From NCBI GenBank assembly GCA_031769625.1, contig JAUIMM010000636.1, positions 3,881,501 to 3,945,500 on the forward strand: 64,000 nucleotides of DNA, written 5' to 3'. Both the position numbers and the translations under genes were made by a program. The stretch's first letter is position 1; every line of letters starts with the position of its first letter. Below are positions 12,638 to 23,627 of the stretch, piece by piece. The stretch is from Taudactylus pleione (taxonomy: Eukaryota; Chordata; Amphibia; Anura; Myobatrachidae). A model generated the notes under the pieces. The model saw only the letters and a list, made by a program, of their open reading frames with translations. It had not been told where the DNA came from and made no database searches.

Positions 12638-13324
12638 TGTCACAGCGTGCCGGACCCTGTCATGCACTTACCGGGTCCGGCAGCACTGGTCTGCAGTGGG
12701 TGGAGAATCCACGGTGCCTGGTGCCCTCTCATCCGGGCTTCCTTATGACGTTCGGCTCCAATGTGCAGACGGCTGCGGCTCCCCAGGTGAGGGGCGCGTG
12801 CGCCGGCCTGTAAAGAATTTATAGGGCCAAGCACACCAGTAGGTGACGTCACAGAAGGCACCAAATTCAAGCCCTGCCTATTTAAGGAAGTCCCTGGAAG
12901 CACTCCTGTGCCAGAGTATAGGCTCCCAAACCTTACTCCAGCGTTCCTGTGTGTGAATTCATTGCTCGTTCCTGACCTTGGCTCTGTCCGTGACCCGATT
13001 TCGTCTGCTCCCTGGTACTGCGCTTGGTATTCTGGTTTTGACCTTGGCTGTCCTCTGTGAACTACATATGTCTGCTCCCTGGTACCGTCTTGTCCGTTTG
13101 GTTCTGACCCGGACTGTCGACTACGCTCCATCCAGAACTCACCAGCACCTGTATTTGGGAACCTAGTCTGAGGGCCGCGACCTGCGTGTTGGACTCAGCT
13201 AACTCCATACCTCATTGCGGCGTCCCTGGTGAAAACCGCCGGCACGTTAGACTCCACGTCTCAGTTATAGGTCTCATCAGTCCCGAATACGGGCTTGCAT
13301 CCATTACCCACCAGAGTTGCGATA
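12638..13324 (+). mobile_element. Solo LTR, Gypsy-like
   Basis: A 687-bp GC-rich block begins TGTCACAGCG and is flanked by the 5-bp duplication ATAGG (12633-12637 and 13325-13329). It contains a TATTTAAGGAAG TATA-like box near 12880, followed by the C/T-rich 'cctgaccttggct' stretches typical of amphibian Gypsy LTR R/U5 regions. No internal gag-pol sequence adjoins it, so it reads as a solo LTR left by recombination. The 3' terminus reads ATA rather than the usual ACA, which may be decay. The stop-free frame on the minus strand at 12640-13131 is an LTR artefact, not a gene. Confidence 0.6.
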
Positions 13325-13329
13325 ATAGG

Positions 13330-14455
13330 CAGGCTCTCAAATGGTGGCTTCAAAAAGAAAATGTAGTAATTACTCTTAGTTAGATCCTTAGTATTTCTTA
13401 TACTAAAATATATGGCAAAGAATTACTGATTATGATCCATATTTATGTGTACTTATCAGCAGAGGGAACAGGTTTCTGTCATATGACCAACATAATTACC
13501 TGCCGGAAACAAACAAAAAAATCACTTATTTTATTTAAGGATTTATATTTCATATGTATATGTGCAGGAACTGATACTCTCTTCGTTATTAATAATATTA
13601 TATTTCTATCATGTTTCAATGGAAAATAGTTCATATTTAAGAATACCATGATTAACATGCTTTCCTTTCACACCTCCTTGGGTAAAAGTCTCTAGGATAG
13701 AAGCCAATAGGGAAAAGAGTGTTCTTAACCTATTTTTGCCTCAAAATTGTTTGGAAATTGAATTTTTTTTATGTAATGAAATGTAGAATGTATTTTTAAA
13801 AATGTATTTAAAGATTTTGTTTAAAAAAAAAATATCCCTGTGGTTGTCTTGCAGGCCCATCTCCATAGGACACTATTGTAGGCATTCATCTGGCATGTTA
13901 AATATACCTATAAATCCCCCTGATCCTCGCCCTATCTCTATGCCCACTGCAAATGTGCAGAAAATGCAATTTGCTCCAAACATGTTTACTTATGGATTAT
14001 GAATGGGCGCAGTTACAACATCTATAATGGCAAATTCCAGTTTTATGTGTTATAAATTACTCCCAATTGTGTCATTTGTATCTATCAAAGGTTGCTTTGA
14101 GAAAGTATGTGAAATGAAACAACATTCCTAAGCTCTCTTGAATATGTAGTCATTCTCTCATGGATGGTAAAAGTTTGAGCACAAAAGGAACTTTCTAGTT
14201 GATACAAGTAGATATAATGCCAATAAGCCTATCTTTGGATATAGAACCTATTCAACATATATTTTTGAATGACAACACAAATTTCTTCTAATAGCCTGGG
14301 CTGACTAGCCATCAGGGGTAATGCTCTGGCCGGGGGACTCGGTGAAAGGGTTCCCCTACCTGTACCATTACTCCCCCCAATAGAAAGAGCCCAGTGCTTG
14401 TTGTGGAAATACAGGGGACAAAATGAATAGGGGTCCACTTTCAGGACCAGCTCTG
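13330..14455. other. AT-rich background
   Basis: No gene, RNA or repeat boundary is seen. Short frames at 13432-13629 and 13802-14002 are chance readings of AT-rich DNA. GC content rises near 14290 on approach to the next repeat. Confidence 0.5.
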
Positions 14456-14600
14456 CAAAGCCCTGTGCCGGCTCTTAAAATACAGGGGACCCCTTCGCAT
14501 TTTTCCCCTGTATTTTAAGAACCAGGACAGGCTCTACAGAGCCCGGGGTTGGTTATGCTTCTGGGGGGGGGCACTTAATTTTTTCTACATTAAACTTTTT
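14456..14600 (+). repeat. Interspersed repeat fragment shared with 23362-23510
   Basis: The block around TAAAATACAGGGGACCCC, CCCCTGTATTTTAAGAACCA and GGTTATGCTTCTGGGGG matches 23362-23510 in order and orientation. The first two form a stem. It is therefore an interspersed repeat, but termini were not resolved and the family is not recognised. Confidence 0.5.
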
Positions 14601-17162
14601 TAAAACACACAGAAACATGCACTTATCTCATGGATATGTGCATGTTTCTGTGTTATTCTGACCTGCTCAGGCTAGACTCCCTAGCCTGAAGCTGGACTAA
14701 GGTTTTGTGTGCGATGCGTTAAATTGCACCCTATTACATATGCGTTTGCTATTGCTCTGTATGGGAAAACATCTGGATGCGAGTTTACCCTTGCGATTTT
14801 TAGCAGTGGCTGACACCTTGCGATTTGGACGGTACCCGCACCCTATTACATTTGAGAATTGTGCAAAACGTGCGATTTTACCACAAAAGTGAGTGGCGTG
14901 AAAAAGCACTTCGTTTACAGATTCAGACTCACAGATATACAAGTGTCGCATATAAAATTAATCAGTGCCGTCTCGTGAGGCAGATTTGCTGCATCACGTT
15001 GTGACTAAGGTGCACATTTGAGTGGGAAAAATTAGAAAAATATGCTTGATGCAAGCCAAGCCACACAGGACCTGGCACTCCGAGAAGGGTTCCTCCACAG
15101 TGTGAAGGTGAGTAGTAAACTCTAAATTATTGTCTTTAAACCATATATGTGGGTAAAATCACTTGCAGACTTCTGAATATACTCTATTTTAGAAAGAGGT
15201 CTGCAAGCTTACAAGTAGTTGTATTACAGACCTCCTAACACTGGAGGTGAGCAGATCAGGACAGGGAACGTGGCCATGCTCCCAGGGGTGTGTATAATGC
15301 AGAGAAGCTCTAGGCTGCTCCTTAACCCTGTTCTGGCCCCTTTCTACGATGCTTTCTCTGCTGCATTTACCAGTGGCTGGTGCATGCGGAAATACCTCCC
15401 AACAGCCCAGCGATTAGGACAATTCAGTCCTGATCATGACAGCGGGAACAGAGCCCTGAAATAGTACAGTATGGTATTGTAATCTGTGTATGAATTTTTG
15501 TATAATGCCATAAGATTACAATGGCTTTGTAGGAAAAAAATATATAATCTTTTAAAAATAGTAACTATTATATGAAACGGGAAGTGGCTTAAGAGACACA
15601 ATATAAGACAATATATACTAGTTAAGAAAATTACTAGAGCTAATGTTAAAAGCCTTTTAAAATAAGTATTATGTATTTTAAGGTGATAAATTAACCTTAA
15701 TGAACAATGTTAACCAAGGTTCATTAATGGTTTACTGGTGTAGTAAATGTATTTTATTCTAAATAATTTAATGTTGATAATAAACACTTGTAAAACCCTG
15801 GGAAGATATCATTAAAAGCAGTAATAAAATATAGCATATTAGGAAAGTATCCCTATTATGCTACAATTATAATGCTAAATACATGTGTTTTGGAGATGCC
15901 TATAGCAGAAGAGGAAATGGCAATCTGCAATTATAAATAGTAATGGGTAATTGGTTCAATTGCCATATTGCTACATTTCTGATTTAGTCGAACTATGTGA
16001 TCATTACGCCACCACTTTTGCCACCAATTTTCAATGGAGATGTCACAATGAAAAATAATTGCAATATTCCACAATATTAACTGCACCCTAATTGCAAAAG
16101 TTTTGAAATATAATTACCATGAAAATGAATGCGACAGGGAACATTAGGTGTAATTAGTATTAAGGAAAGAAAAGAAAAACCTGTTAGCTTGTTATTGTCT
16201 CATAAGGTAGCTTCAAATTAGCTGGATGTGGAACACTTTCATCCAGTTTTACTATAATGTTCATTATTAATACAGACTGTAATACATTTATTTGACATTG
16301 CCCACACCTGCCAACGCGGCAGGAGATCACTTGTACTATGCGCTGTTCTGTGTTTCCCATAGAAACCATTAAGACTTTCAGAGGAGTCTTGTTTTAAAGA
16401 AAAAAAAAATGAGTAGTGCGTTATACACAAATTACATTAAGTTATGCTGTATTAATGTTTTTATATAATCTTTTCTTCTCTTTAATGTTTGAAAAGGCAT
16501 ACATGTTTTCTTAGCCTTAGTTACTATTCAAATTCAGCACTTGGACAGCTCCTACAAAAGCATGGTAACACTTGTTACTGTCTGTGGGTGGCGCATCTGC
16601 ATTCTAGGCCTAAAAAAAACCCAAAAGAAAACAAAATGGGACATAATTATTAATAATCAGGACTTGGTACCGAAAACTATAATTTCTTATAGCTGCTTAC
16701 AGCGGCAATAAGAAATTAAGGATGGCTGGAATGTATGAATAATCACATCCAGGGACAGGGGTTCCGATAGGAGTCCGTCCCTGCAATATGTTAAAAGTAA
16801 AGTGATCCTTAATATAGTCACTTTATTTCTGGGTTTGGGATCCGGCCGCACTATTGCACAAGCGTGGTCATCAGTCCACGCATGTGCAATGTCTGTTGCC
16901 ATGGAGAGATCCTTCGGATCCCTCTCCCAGTAAATGTTGCAATGTGCAGCCCATATGCTACAATGCCTAACGCCAATATCTACTGGAGTCCTTCATGCAT
17001 ACATTCAGGGGATACTTAGCATTTGCAGGTAGCCCCCAAAAACACTTGCAAATATTTTTTATAAATATGCCACAATATGTCAATAATTGCATTACTGTGA
17101 TAAAACTACTGTTATTTTGTTCATTAATTTGCAGCTATGTATAAAGTTCTGATCTTAGAGTC
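14601..17162. other. Mixed background with small repeat fragments
   Basis: 14700-14900 has a direct repeat of GCACCCTATTACAT (14727 and 14840). 14920-14990 shares a GTGTCGCATAT..AATTAATCAG block with 35640-35700, so it is a repeat fragment. 15230-15460 looks like a degenerate MITE carrying 'tcaggacag' and 'attcagtcctgatcatgacag' segments. 16650-17030 is GC-rich and hairpin-prone (GGGACAGGGG with CCGTCCCTG). 15480-16640 is AT-rich background. No gene is supported. Confidence 0.4.
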
Positions 17163-17165
17163 AAT

Positions 17166-17700
17166 GGGGTAGATGTATGAACCGCCAAAGCGACATCAGC
17201 ACACGTTATGTTCGCTGATATGGCTTCTCCTCGATGTATGATTGGGGGGTTGGGTGGCCCTGTCATTATCTGTGCTGCTATCTACAGTGCCGACGGGCAG
17301 GGTAATGTATGAACGGTCAGTTCGTCTGACCGTTCCGCCTGCTACAGGTATCGATATCAACAGCTGCAGCTTGGTGATGCCCTATCCCACAGCAGGGATA
17401 GCACTCTCCCTGCTGCAGTGGCTGCCGCCTCCAGGGCTGCACGCGGGATCTCGTGATACTTGCAAGATCCCGCGCATTCTCAGTGGAGCTGGCGGGACTG
17501 AGACACTGCGCATCAGCACTAGGCTGATGCACTGTGGCCTCTAGCGGGGATCGCTGGAGGGGGGAGCTATTACTCCCCCACTCCGGCCGATGAGATGTTA
17601 ATACATCTCATCGTTAGAGCTTCCTGCTTCGCCTCGGTAAAGAGACGAAGCAGGAAGAGTTATAGCGGCACAATAAGTGCAGCTAGAATACATCTACCAG
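17166..17700. mobile_element. Hairpin-rich MITE, 535 bp, TSD AAT
   Basis: Termini are GGGGTAGATGTAT and the mirror of CTGGTAGATGTAT, with the trinucleotide AAT directly outside both ends (17163-17165 and 17701-17703). Inside are consecutive stems: GAACGGTCAG with CTGACCGTTC (17311-17335), GCGGGATCT with AGATCCCGC (17452-17482), GCGCATCAGC with GCTGATGCAC (about 17508-17533), GATGAGATGT with ACATCTCATC (17589-17612), and CTTCCTGCTTCG with CGAAGCAGGAAG (17620-17657). It is non-coding. Overlapping frames on both strands at 17242-17544 and 17317-17532 are products of the stems. Confidence 0.75.
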
Positions 17701-17890
17701 AATGTGAGATCACCCTCCGCCACTGAGTCACTATAAATGCTAAAATAGCTTTGTCAACACTTATTATTCATTACATATTCTCTATCCTAATCCTTTTTTT
17801 TGTTCATTTCTAAAATTATTTTATTTATTTCCTGTTTCCAGAGCTATTTATAAGAATTAAATATGAAGAAAGAAAATGTGTCAGTACTGG

Positions 17891-18092
17891 CTATCCACTG
17901 AGTGCCATTAGGCTAACCACTGAGTGCCATTAGGCTAACCACTGAGTGACATTAGGCTAACCACTGAGTGCCATTAGGCTAACCACTGAGTGCCATTAGG
18001 CTAACCACTGAGTGCCATTAGGCTATCCACTGAGTGCCATTAGGCTATCCACTGAGTGCCATTAGGCTATCCACTGAGTGCCATTAGGAAAA
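17891..18092 (+). repeat. 22-bp minisatellite, nine units
   Basis: The unit CCACTGAGTGCCATTAGGCT plus AA or AT repeats nine times at exactly 22-bp spacing from 17895. The first unit and the last three are joined by 'ctat' and the middle ones by 'ctaa', so a few units were duplicated as blocks. No mobile-element ends are adjacent. Confidence 0.9.
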
Positions 18093-18289
18093 GAGCACTG
18101 AATAATCCTGATTGTGCACAAAGTGTTCTACGAATATGCATTTTTCTGCATTCGTACAGTAACTGACCAACATTGTTACTGGTATAAGGAATATTGTGTC
18201 CTGTTTAATTAAAATTTGATTAGCATTGGCATTCCATGGATTGACCTTGAACCTTCATATACTCACAAATCTCCTAGAGAACTTCTAAG

Positions 18290-18481
18290 TAGAAATGAGC
18301 AGTTAGGTTTTAGCTCAGATCTTCCCGCCAAGTAAGGGATCTCATAACGAGGCAAAATGTCCTCTCTCACAGACATTGCAGCACAGATGTACATGAAAAA
18401 TTAAGTTTTGTCCATTAAAGAAAATGTTTTGCCTTGATTTGAGAGCTGAAATTGGCGTGATAATCGAACCACTCATCTCTA
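18290..18481. mobile_element. hAT MITE, 192 bp
   Basis: Termini are TAGAAATGAGCAGTTAGGTT and the mirror AACCACTCATCTCTA. Outside lie CTTCTAAG (18282-18289) and CTTCTAAT (18482-18489), a 7/8-matched 8-bp duplication of the nTnnnnAn type seen with Ac-group hAT elements. Non-coding. Confidence 0.75.
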
Positions 18482-18496
18482 CTTCTAATACCCTTA

Positions 18497-18808
18497 AAGT
18501 GCATATCCACTAGGTGACCCAGGGAAGACATCATAAACGTACCGTCGTTCCCCATCCCCTGCAGTGCCTACACTGAACGATATGTCGTACAGTGTAGGCA
18601 CCCTCCGTCATCCCTGAAGATGGTCAATCTGTCGTTATCGGCAGATGGACTGGCATGTTCGGGCGATGATTGATGTTGGAAACGAGCAGCAGGAGCGCGC
18701 ATCGCTGGTCATTTCCGACATTATTGTGCACAATTAATGGACAACTGAACGATAACGATGACGTTATCGTTCAGTCGTCCATTAATATCGTGTAGTGGAT
18801 ACGCACCA
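18497..18808. mobile_element. MITE, 312 bp, TSD TTA
   Basis: The 16-bp inverted ends (AAGTGCATATCCACTA against TGGTGCGTATCCACTA) are flanked by TTA on both sides (18494-18496 and 18809-18811). Inside are the stems TGCCTACACTGAACGA/TCGT-ACAGTGTAGGCA (about 18567-18600) and AACTGAACGATAACG/CGTTATCGTTCAGT (about 18743-18776). The TTA duplication fits PIF/Harbinger-type MITEs. There is no transposase. Confidence 0.75.
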
Positions 18809-18811
18809 TTA

Positions 18812-20390
18812 GACTTCATAATTGCACATGTTTTTAGATAAAAGGTACAATTCAGTGCCATGTGCATTGTAATTTAATAGTAGGAGGGATAGACAGAAAC
18901 AGCTTTATTAAGATGCCATACAGTACAACTGATGCTCAGTCATGATTTTTGCATACAAGAAATGTGCTCCATCTCTACATATTTATTTTCTCTGTATATA
19001 ATTATGCTCATCTGTTATGGTAGGGGTAATGGTTTCATGTGGACTATTCCCCCAAACCGCCCAAATGTCAATGTATTCATCAACTATTGTGTGTTTTATT
19101 ACAACTTTGCAATTACATATTTGAGTGTACAATTTTGTCTGGGAACAATAATATTTAAAACATGTGACCACTCAACAACTAAAATGGAAAATGCCAGTGT
19201 TATTGCATTACTTAGCATAGAAGAATGAAAGTGGGCCTTTTTGAAAGGATGAAGTACAGTAGATATATACTGGATCTTACTCATCATTTGAAAAGGTTAA
19301 TTTGAGCTCTTGTATTCTGTGCAACGAGTTGGGTGTAATTCAGTTTTTAGGATGGTATTTTCACATCAGGAAACAAAATATGAGAATCAAATGCTCAAGC
19401 TTTGTCTAGTAACTAGCAGGTTATTTTTAGCAAAGGGATCAGAATGAATTAATATATACCATTATGGGTGTAAGGCTTTATCCCACATCCAAATCACCAT
19501 GTTATCATTTAAATAAACTCTTAGATTGTAGTTTATTTTGCATGTGATGCTGTAAAATGTAGAAGTTGGGCAATTTCTTTTGTGTTCTGTCTGTATACTG
19601 TATACGCCAAAGGGTAGTTGACATCAGTATTGCCCTGTATGAAGGCAGGTGGATAATGAGTTATAGGCAATACATAATGTTAATCAATACAGAAAAGAGA
19701 AGCAGTATATGGATTTAGATGCATTAATACCCCTCACATGATGTGTCACAGTATATTTTAATGTAACCGAGGCTACCATGTATCATTTTTTATAAAACTA
19801 ACTCATGAGCATCAAAACAAGACTGAAATAATTGCCTAGACATGATGACAGGAGATGCTCCTGCACAAATGTGTCACCATAAAGGGCAAGACCAGCCATA
19901 ATGTATAGTTTATAAGATAACTACATGCACAGGGCAGGTATGTTCATCATTAAACTGTACTATTCTTTATAAAGTCTGCTACTTTCATTCAATTCTCAGC
20001 CATTTCTTATTAAAGGATTTTTAATTGGATGTTTTGTTATGCACAGAATGAATAAGACTATGGATAATAGGAACATGCATATATAGTAATATGTGTATAG
20101 CTTAATAATTATTATATCTATGGCCTAATGCAGGGGTGTGCATAATTACTGCAGCTGAATTGTATCTCCCACTGTGCTGACCCTAGATGAAGAACTGCAT
20201 GTTTTGTCAAAGTATTTCCATAAAGATGGCTACATTTCTATTATAACTACAGTATGCATGTGAGGGGCCAAATACTACAGAAAAGTTATGTCATCCAACA
20301 GAGTCTGTGGAAATTCCCATGAAGCTGGGGCTCAGGAAAATTCCGTATTAGGCCCCACATTCACTAAAAGTGCAGTAAAAATATTTTCAG
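18812..20390. other. AT-rich background
   Basis: No gene or structured repeat is supported. CAGGGGTGTGCATAATTACT at 20131 resembles a hAT terminus but has no partner with a matching 8-bp duplication. Frames at 18932-19228 and 18983-19287 overlap on opposite strands and lack domains. Confidence 0.5.
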
Positions 20391-20533
20391 GCTCGGATTA
20401 ATTTTTGTCCAGGAATGATGATGTTTGTCCCTGAAAGATGACATTTTGCCTCTTTCTGAGACCCGATTTTTGGAGGGAAAAATCCGAAACCGGCGTGCAA
20501 ATCCGAACTAATCCGAGCCTGCACATCCCTAGT
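20391..20533 (-). mobile_element. hAT MITE right-end fragment
   Basis: Inverted segments GGCTCGGATTA (20391) and TAATCCGAGCCTG followed by CACATCCCTA (20508-20533) resemble the amphibian family whose terminus reads TAGGGATGTGCAGGC. Only one true terminus is present, so the copy is truncated or joined to other sequence on the left. Confidence 0.4.
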
Positions 20534-20689
20534 TAGGACCAAAATGCAGACTTTTCTGATTTCTGAATCCCTACAGAATTAATTTATTTCTTATACACAG
20601 TCTAAACCTACTGTTTCGAGCAGGAGGATGACAAATGTACAGCTAAATCCATCTGACACTTAACCAGCGGACTAGATTATATGGACAGG

Positions 20690-21030
20690 ATGTAGTCATT
20701 ATGTCAACACAATTATGATGTTGATATTGTTAAAATGTCAACATTGAGCATGTCAGAGTATGCAGATAAATGAAATGTCGGCTTTCAGCACAGACAGGAG
20801 GAGGATGGTTAGGCTGCAGGAGGGGAGGGTGAGGGTTAGGCACTAGCGGGAAGGTTAGGTATGCGATATACTCACCGCCAGAAGACCACTGGATCCGCCA
20901 AACGTCATTATCACCTAACCGTCGTACTAGGTAAGTCATCACTAGACCAGAGGCACATTTTGTCAACATTCGAATCATGTTAGACATCTTATCAATGTCG
21001 ACATTATGAATGTCGACTAAATATACCACA
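20690..21030. mobile_element. TTAGG-bearing element with GTCAACAT/GTCGACAT arms
   Basis: The left arm carries repeated TGTCAACA words (20700-20750). The right arm carries GTCAACATTCGAATCATG and ATGTCGACATTATGAATGTC (20960-21018). Between them is a short G-rich block with GGGTTAGGCACTAG (20835-20848). The plan (AT-rich arms around TTAGG repeats and a 'tactcacc' junction) matches the elements at 25318-25630 and 34832-35483. Exact termini were not resolved. Confidence 0.45.
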
Positions 21031-21034
21031 CCTA

Positions 21035-21945
21035 GGGCTCTATTTAGTAACATTATTTTTACAAAAATAATGTGAAAAAGGGTGTTTTCACACCCATTTC
21101 ACATTATTTTAGTATCACCTAAAGTTACTAGAGGGCAATTGGAGTAGAATCTGTAAAATTCTACTCCATCCCCTAATTTTCACTTATTTTTAGTAAGCAG
21201 ATCGCATTTCCTATAATTGTAGTGTGAAATGTGGTCTGACCAAAGTTACTAAAAATAAAATGTGAAAAAATACCGGGGAAAGCCCTGTCATAATAATGCC
21301 ACCTGGAGGTGCCGTTATCCAGGTCACCCCTGGTTACCGAACTCCTGCTCCGCTCTAACGTGCAGAGCCCGGAGCCGGGCCCAGTGATCAGCTGTGTGGT
21401 CTAAACAGACCACACGCTGATTCACTGTAAAAAAAAAAAAAAACTTACCTGAGTCCAGGGACCAGAGTTCGGGGCTCCGGTGATGTCCTCCCTCTGGTCA
21501 GCTGGTCTCCCATGCTGCACTGGGGCCCAGTCATCACCGGACAGGGTCCCAGTGCAGTATGGGATGTCAGCTGACCAGAGCGACAGGAGGACAAAACCGG
21601 AGGCCCGATAACTGCAGGTAAGTGTAATTAAGGGAGGGGGGGTCGCCGGGGGTCCACGAACGCAGGGGCAGGTCTTAGCGATGGGGGCAGGGCTTGGCGA
21701 CAGGGGGGTAGCAGCGGCTGCTGGTCGGCGCATGCGGTCGGAGCCTTTTCACTGTATTTTTTGCGAAAATACAGTGAAAAGGCTCCGGAGGGGATTCACA
21801 GGGACAGAACTTTCTCGCAAGCTCTGTCCCTGCAAGGGATTTGTAGTAAATCCCTGTGATATTGCCTGAATTCGCAATGCAAATTCAGTCGGTAATATCA
21901 CACTACAATCTGCATTACAAATGCGGATTGCAGTAAATAGAGCCC
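21035..21945. mobile_element. Hairpin-rich MITE-like element, 911 bp, TSD CTA
   Basis: The ends are GGGCTCTATTTAGTAAC and the mirror GCAGTAAATAGAGCCC, with CTA on each side (21032-21034 and 21946-21948). The interior is a series of stems: 21051-21072, 21069-21104, 21141-21167, 21393-21415 (GTGTGGTCT/AGACCACAC), 21492-21504 with 21568-21580 (13 bp perfect), and 21740-21760 with 21766-21786 (21 bp perfect, 5-nt loop). Open frames at 21422-21733 (-) and 21681-21869 (+) cross stems and have no domain. Harbinger-like by duplication length only. Confidence 0.8.
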
Positions 21946-22109
21946 CTACTGTGCACAGGTGACTGATAAAAATTGTCAGATTCCCTGACATTCCCTAAAT
22001 TTAAAAATGAAGCCCCCCTCCCCTATGTCGTCACTTAAAAATGGGGCATGTCAATATGACACACACCCCTTTCTCGTCACTCAACATTCCATTCCATATG
22101 CACCTTAAT

Positions 22110-22893
22110 GCAGTGCCCCTTATACAGTCCCCCTATGCAGTGCCCCCAGTAGTGGTTCCTCTTATGCAGGCCCCTAGTAGTGCCCCCCTTATACAGGCCT
22201 CAGTAGTGCCCCTTATATAGTGCCCCCAGTAGTGGTCCCCTTATGCAGGCCCCCAGTAGTGCCCCCTATACAGAGCCCCCAGTAGTGATCCCCCTTATGC
22301 AGTGCCCCATGTAGTGGTCCCCCCCTATGCAGTGCCCCCAGTAGGGCACCTTATACAGTGTCTCCTGTAGTGGTCCCCCTTATGCAGGCCCCCAGTAGTG
22401 GTCTCCCCTGTCCAATGCCCCCTGTAGTGGTCCATCCTATTCAGTGCTCCCAGTAGTGGTCCCCCCAGTGCAGTGTCCCTTGTGCCCCCGGTAGTAAGCC
22501 CCTTATATAGTGCCCCCAGTAGTAGACCCCCCTATGCAGTGGCCCAGTAGTGGTCCCCCCTATGCAGTGCCCCCAGTAGTGGTCCCCGGATGCAGTGCCC
22601 CCAATAGTGGTCCCCCAAGTAGAGGTCTCCCCCAGTGGTGCCCCCAGTAGAGGTCCCACACAGTAGTGCCCCCTGTAGTAGTCCCCACACAGTGGTGCCC
22701 TCAGTAGATGTCCCCCACAATGGTGTCCCCAGCAGAGGTCCCCCCCAGTGGTGCCCCCAGTAGTCAGTAGAGGTCCCCCCAGTGGTGCCCCCAGTAGAGG
22801 TCCCCCCCAGTAGTGCCTCCAGTAGTAGTCTACCCCCCCGATGCAGTACCACCAGTAGTAGCCCCCCAGTGGTTCCCCCAGTAGTAGTCCACC
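22110..22893 (+). repeat. C-rich minisatellite
   Basis: About 780 bp of variable modules (TATGCAGTGCCCCC, AGTAGTGGTCCCCC, TTATGCAGGCCCCC, AGTAGAGGTCCCCC) in units of roughly 15-45 bp. The right third uses mostly the AGTAGAGGTCCCCC and AGTGGTGCCCCC modules. Stop-free minus-strand frames (22441-22659 and 22532-23005) encode Gly-Thr-rich repeats and are artefacts. Motif sharing with 7047-7845, in the opposite orientation, indicates a common origin. Confidence 0.85.
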
Positions 22894-23022
22894 TCACCTC
22901 CACACACTTAAATAAGTGAGCTCCAGCCCGGCTCTTGCAGTGGGTGCAGCAGCAGCCAATGAAAGTCTGTCTGACTCTCATTGGCTGCTGAAACACACAC
23001 ATCACCGCCGCAGTCGCGGAGA

Positions 23023-23119
23023 GTGGGAGGCGGGCTCAGGCTGGTGCATTTACACACACATTGCCGCCACAATGGTGGAGATGTGTGTGTAAATGCACCA
23101 GCCTGAGCCCGCCTCCCAC
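23023..23119. repeat. Perfect 39-bp inverted repeat
   Basis: The arm at 23023-23061 (beginning GTGGGAGGCGGGCTCAGG) is exactly complementary to 23081-23119, with a 19-nt loop. Just upstream, 22951-22990 has a second stem in which AGCCAATGA faces TCATTGGCT. Both sit at the right edge of the C-rich minisatellite and probably belong to the element that carries it. That element may end in the hAT-like CCCTAGTTACACCACTG at 23341-23357. Confidence 0.8.
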
Positions 23120-23361
23120 CCTCCGCCTGGCGCTATTGGGTAAGCACTCAGGGGGATGGAAGAGGCTCAGCTGTGCAGTGGCACTGGGCACAGGGAAGTC
23201 TAGCGCCGGTCCTGTGTAAATGTGTAGCACTGACCGCACTCACTGTCTAACTAGGATGGGACGGTACTGTGGCCGGCGGTGGGGGCCCCCCCCACGCCGC
23301 CGATCCCGCGGTGCCCAGGGCACGTGCCCCGGTGGCCCTGCCCTAGTTACACCACTGCTCA

Positions 23362-23510
23362 CAGTGCCCAGTGCTGGGTCATAAAATACGGGAGACCCCT
23401 GCACATGTTGTCCCCTGTATTTTTAGAACCAGGACTGGCTCAGGAGTCCAGGGCTGGTCATGCTTTTGGGGGAGAACCCCACATAATTATTTTTTTACAT
23501 TTCATTCTTT
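23362..23510 (+). repeat. Interspersed repeat fragment, second copy
   Basis: Homologous in order to 14456-14600: TAAAATACGGGAGACCCC, CCCCTGTATTTTTAGAACCA, then GGTCATGCTTTTGGGGG. Unclassified. Confidence 0.5.
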
Positions 23511-23627
23511 TTTGGCCATTTCAGGCAGTAACATACATGGATGACACTGATCTGAGTATATTTCTGCAAAACACTCAACTCAGGAGGTGGTATATTTAAA
23601 ACTTCTATTTAGGAAAGTACCTGCGAG

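Noticed and set aside
17891..18092. CRISPR-like regular repeats
   Set aside because: The repeats are directly adjacent 22-bp units without unique spacers, in eukaryotic DNA.
20131..20533. One 400-bp hAT element from CAGGGGTGTGC to CACATCCCTA
   Set aside because: Flanking octamers do not match and the left end does not pair well with the right. Only the right part (20391-20533) is kept.
22441..23005. Gly-Thr-rich open frames on the minus strand
   Set aside because: Entirely within the C-rich minisatellite and its flank.
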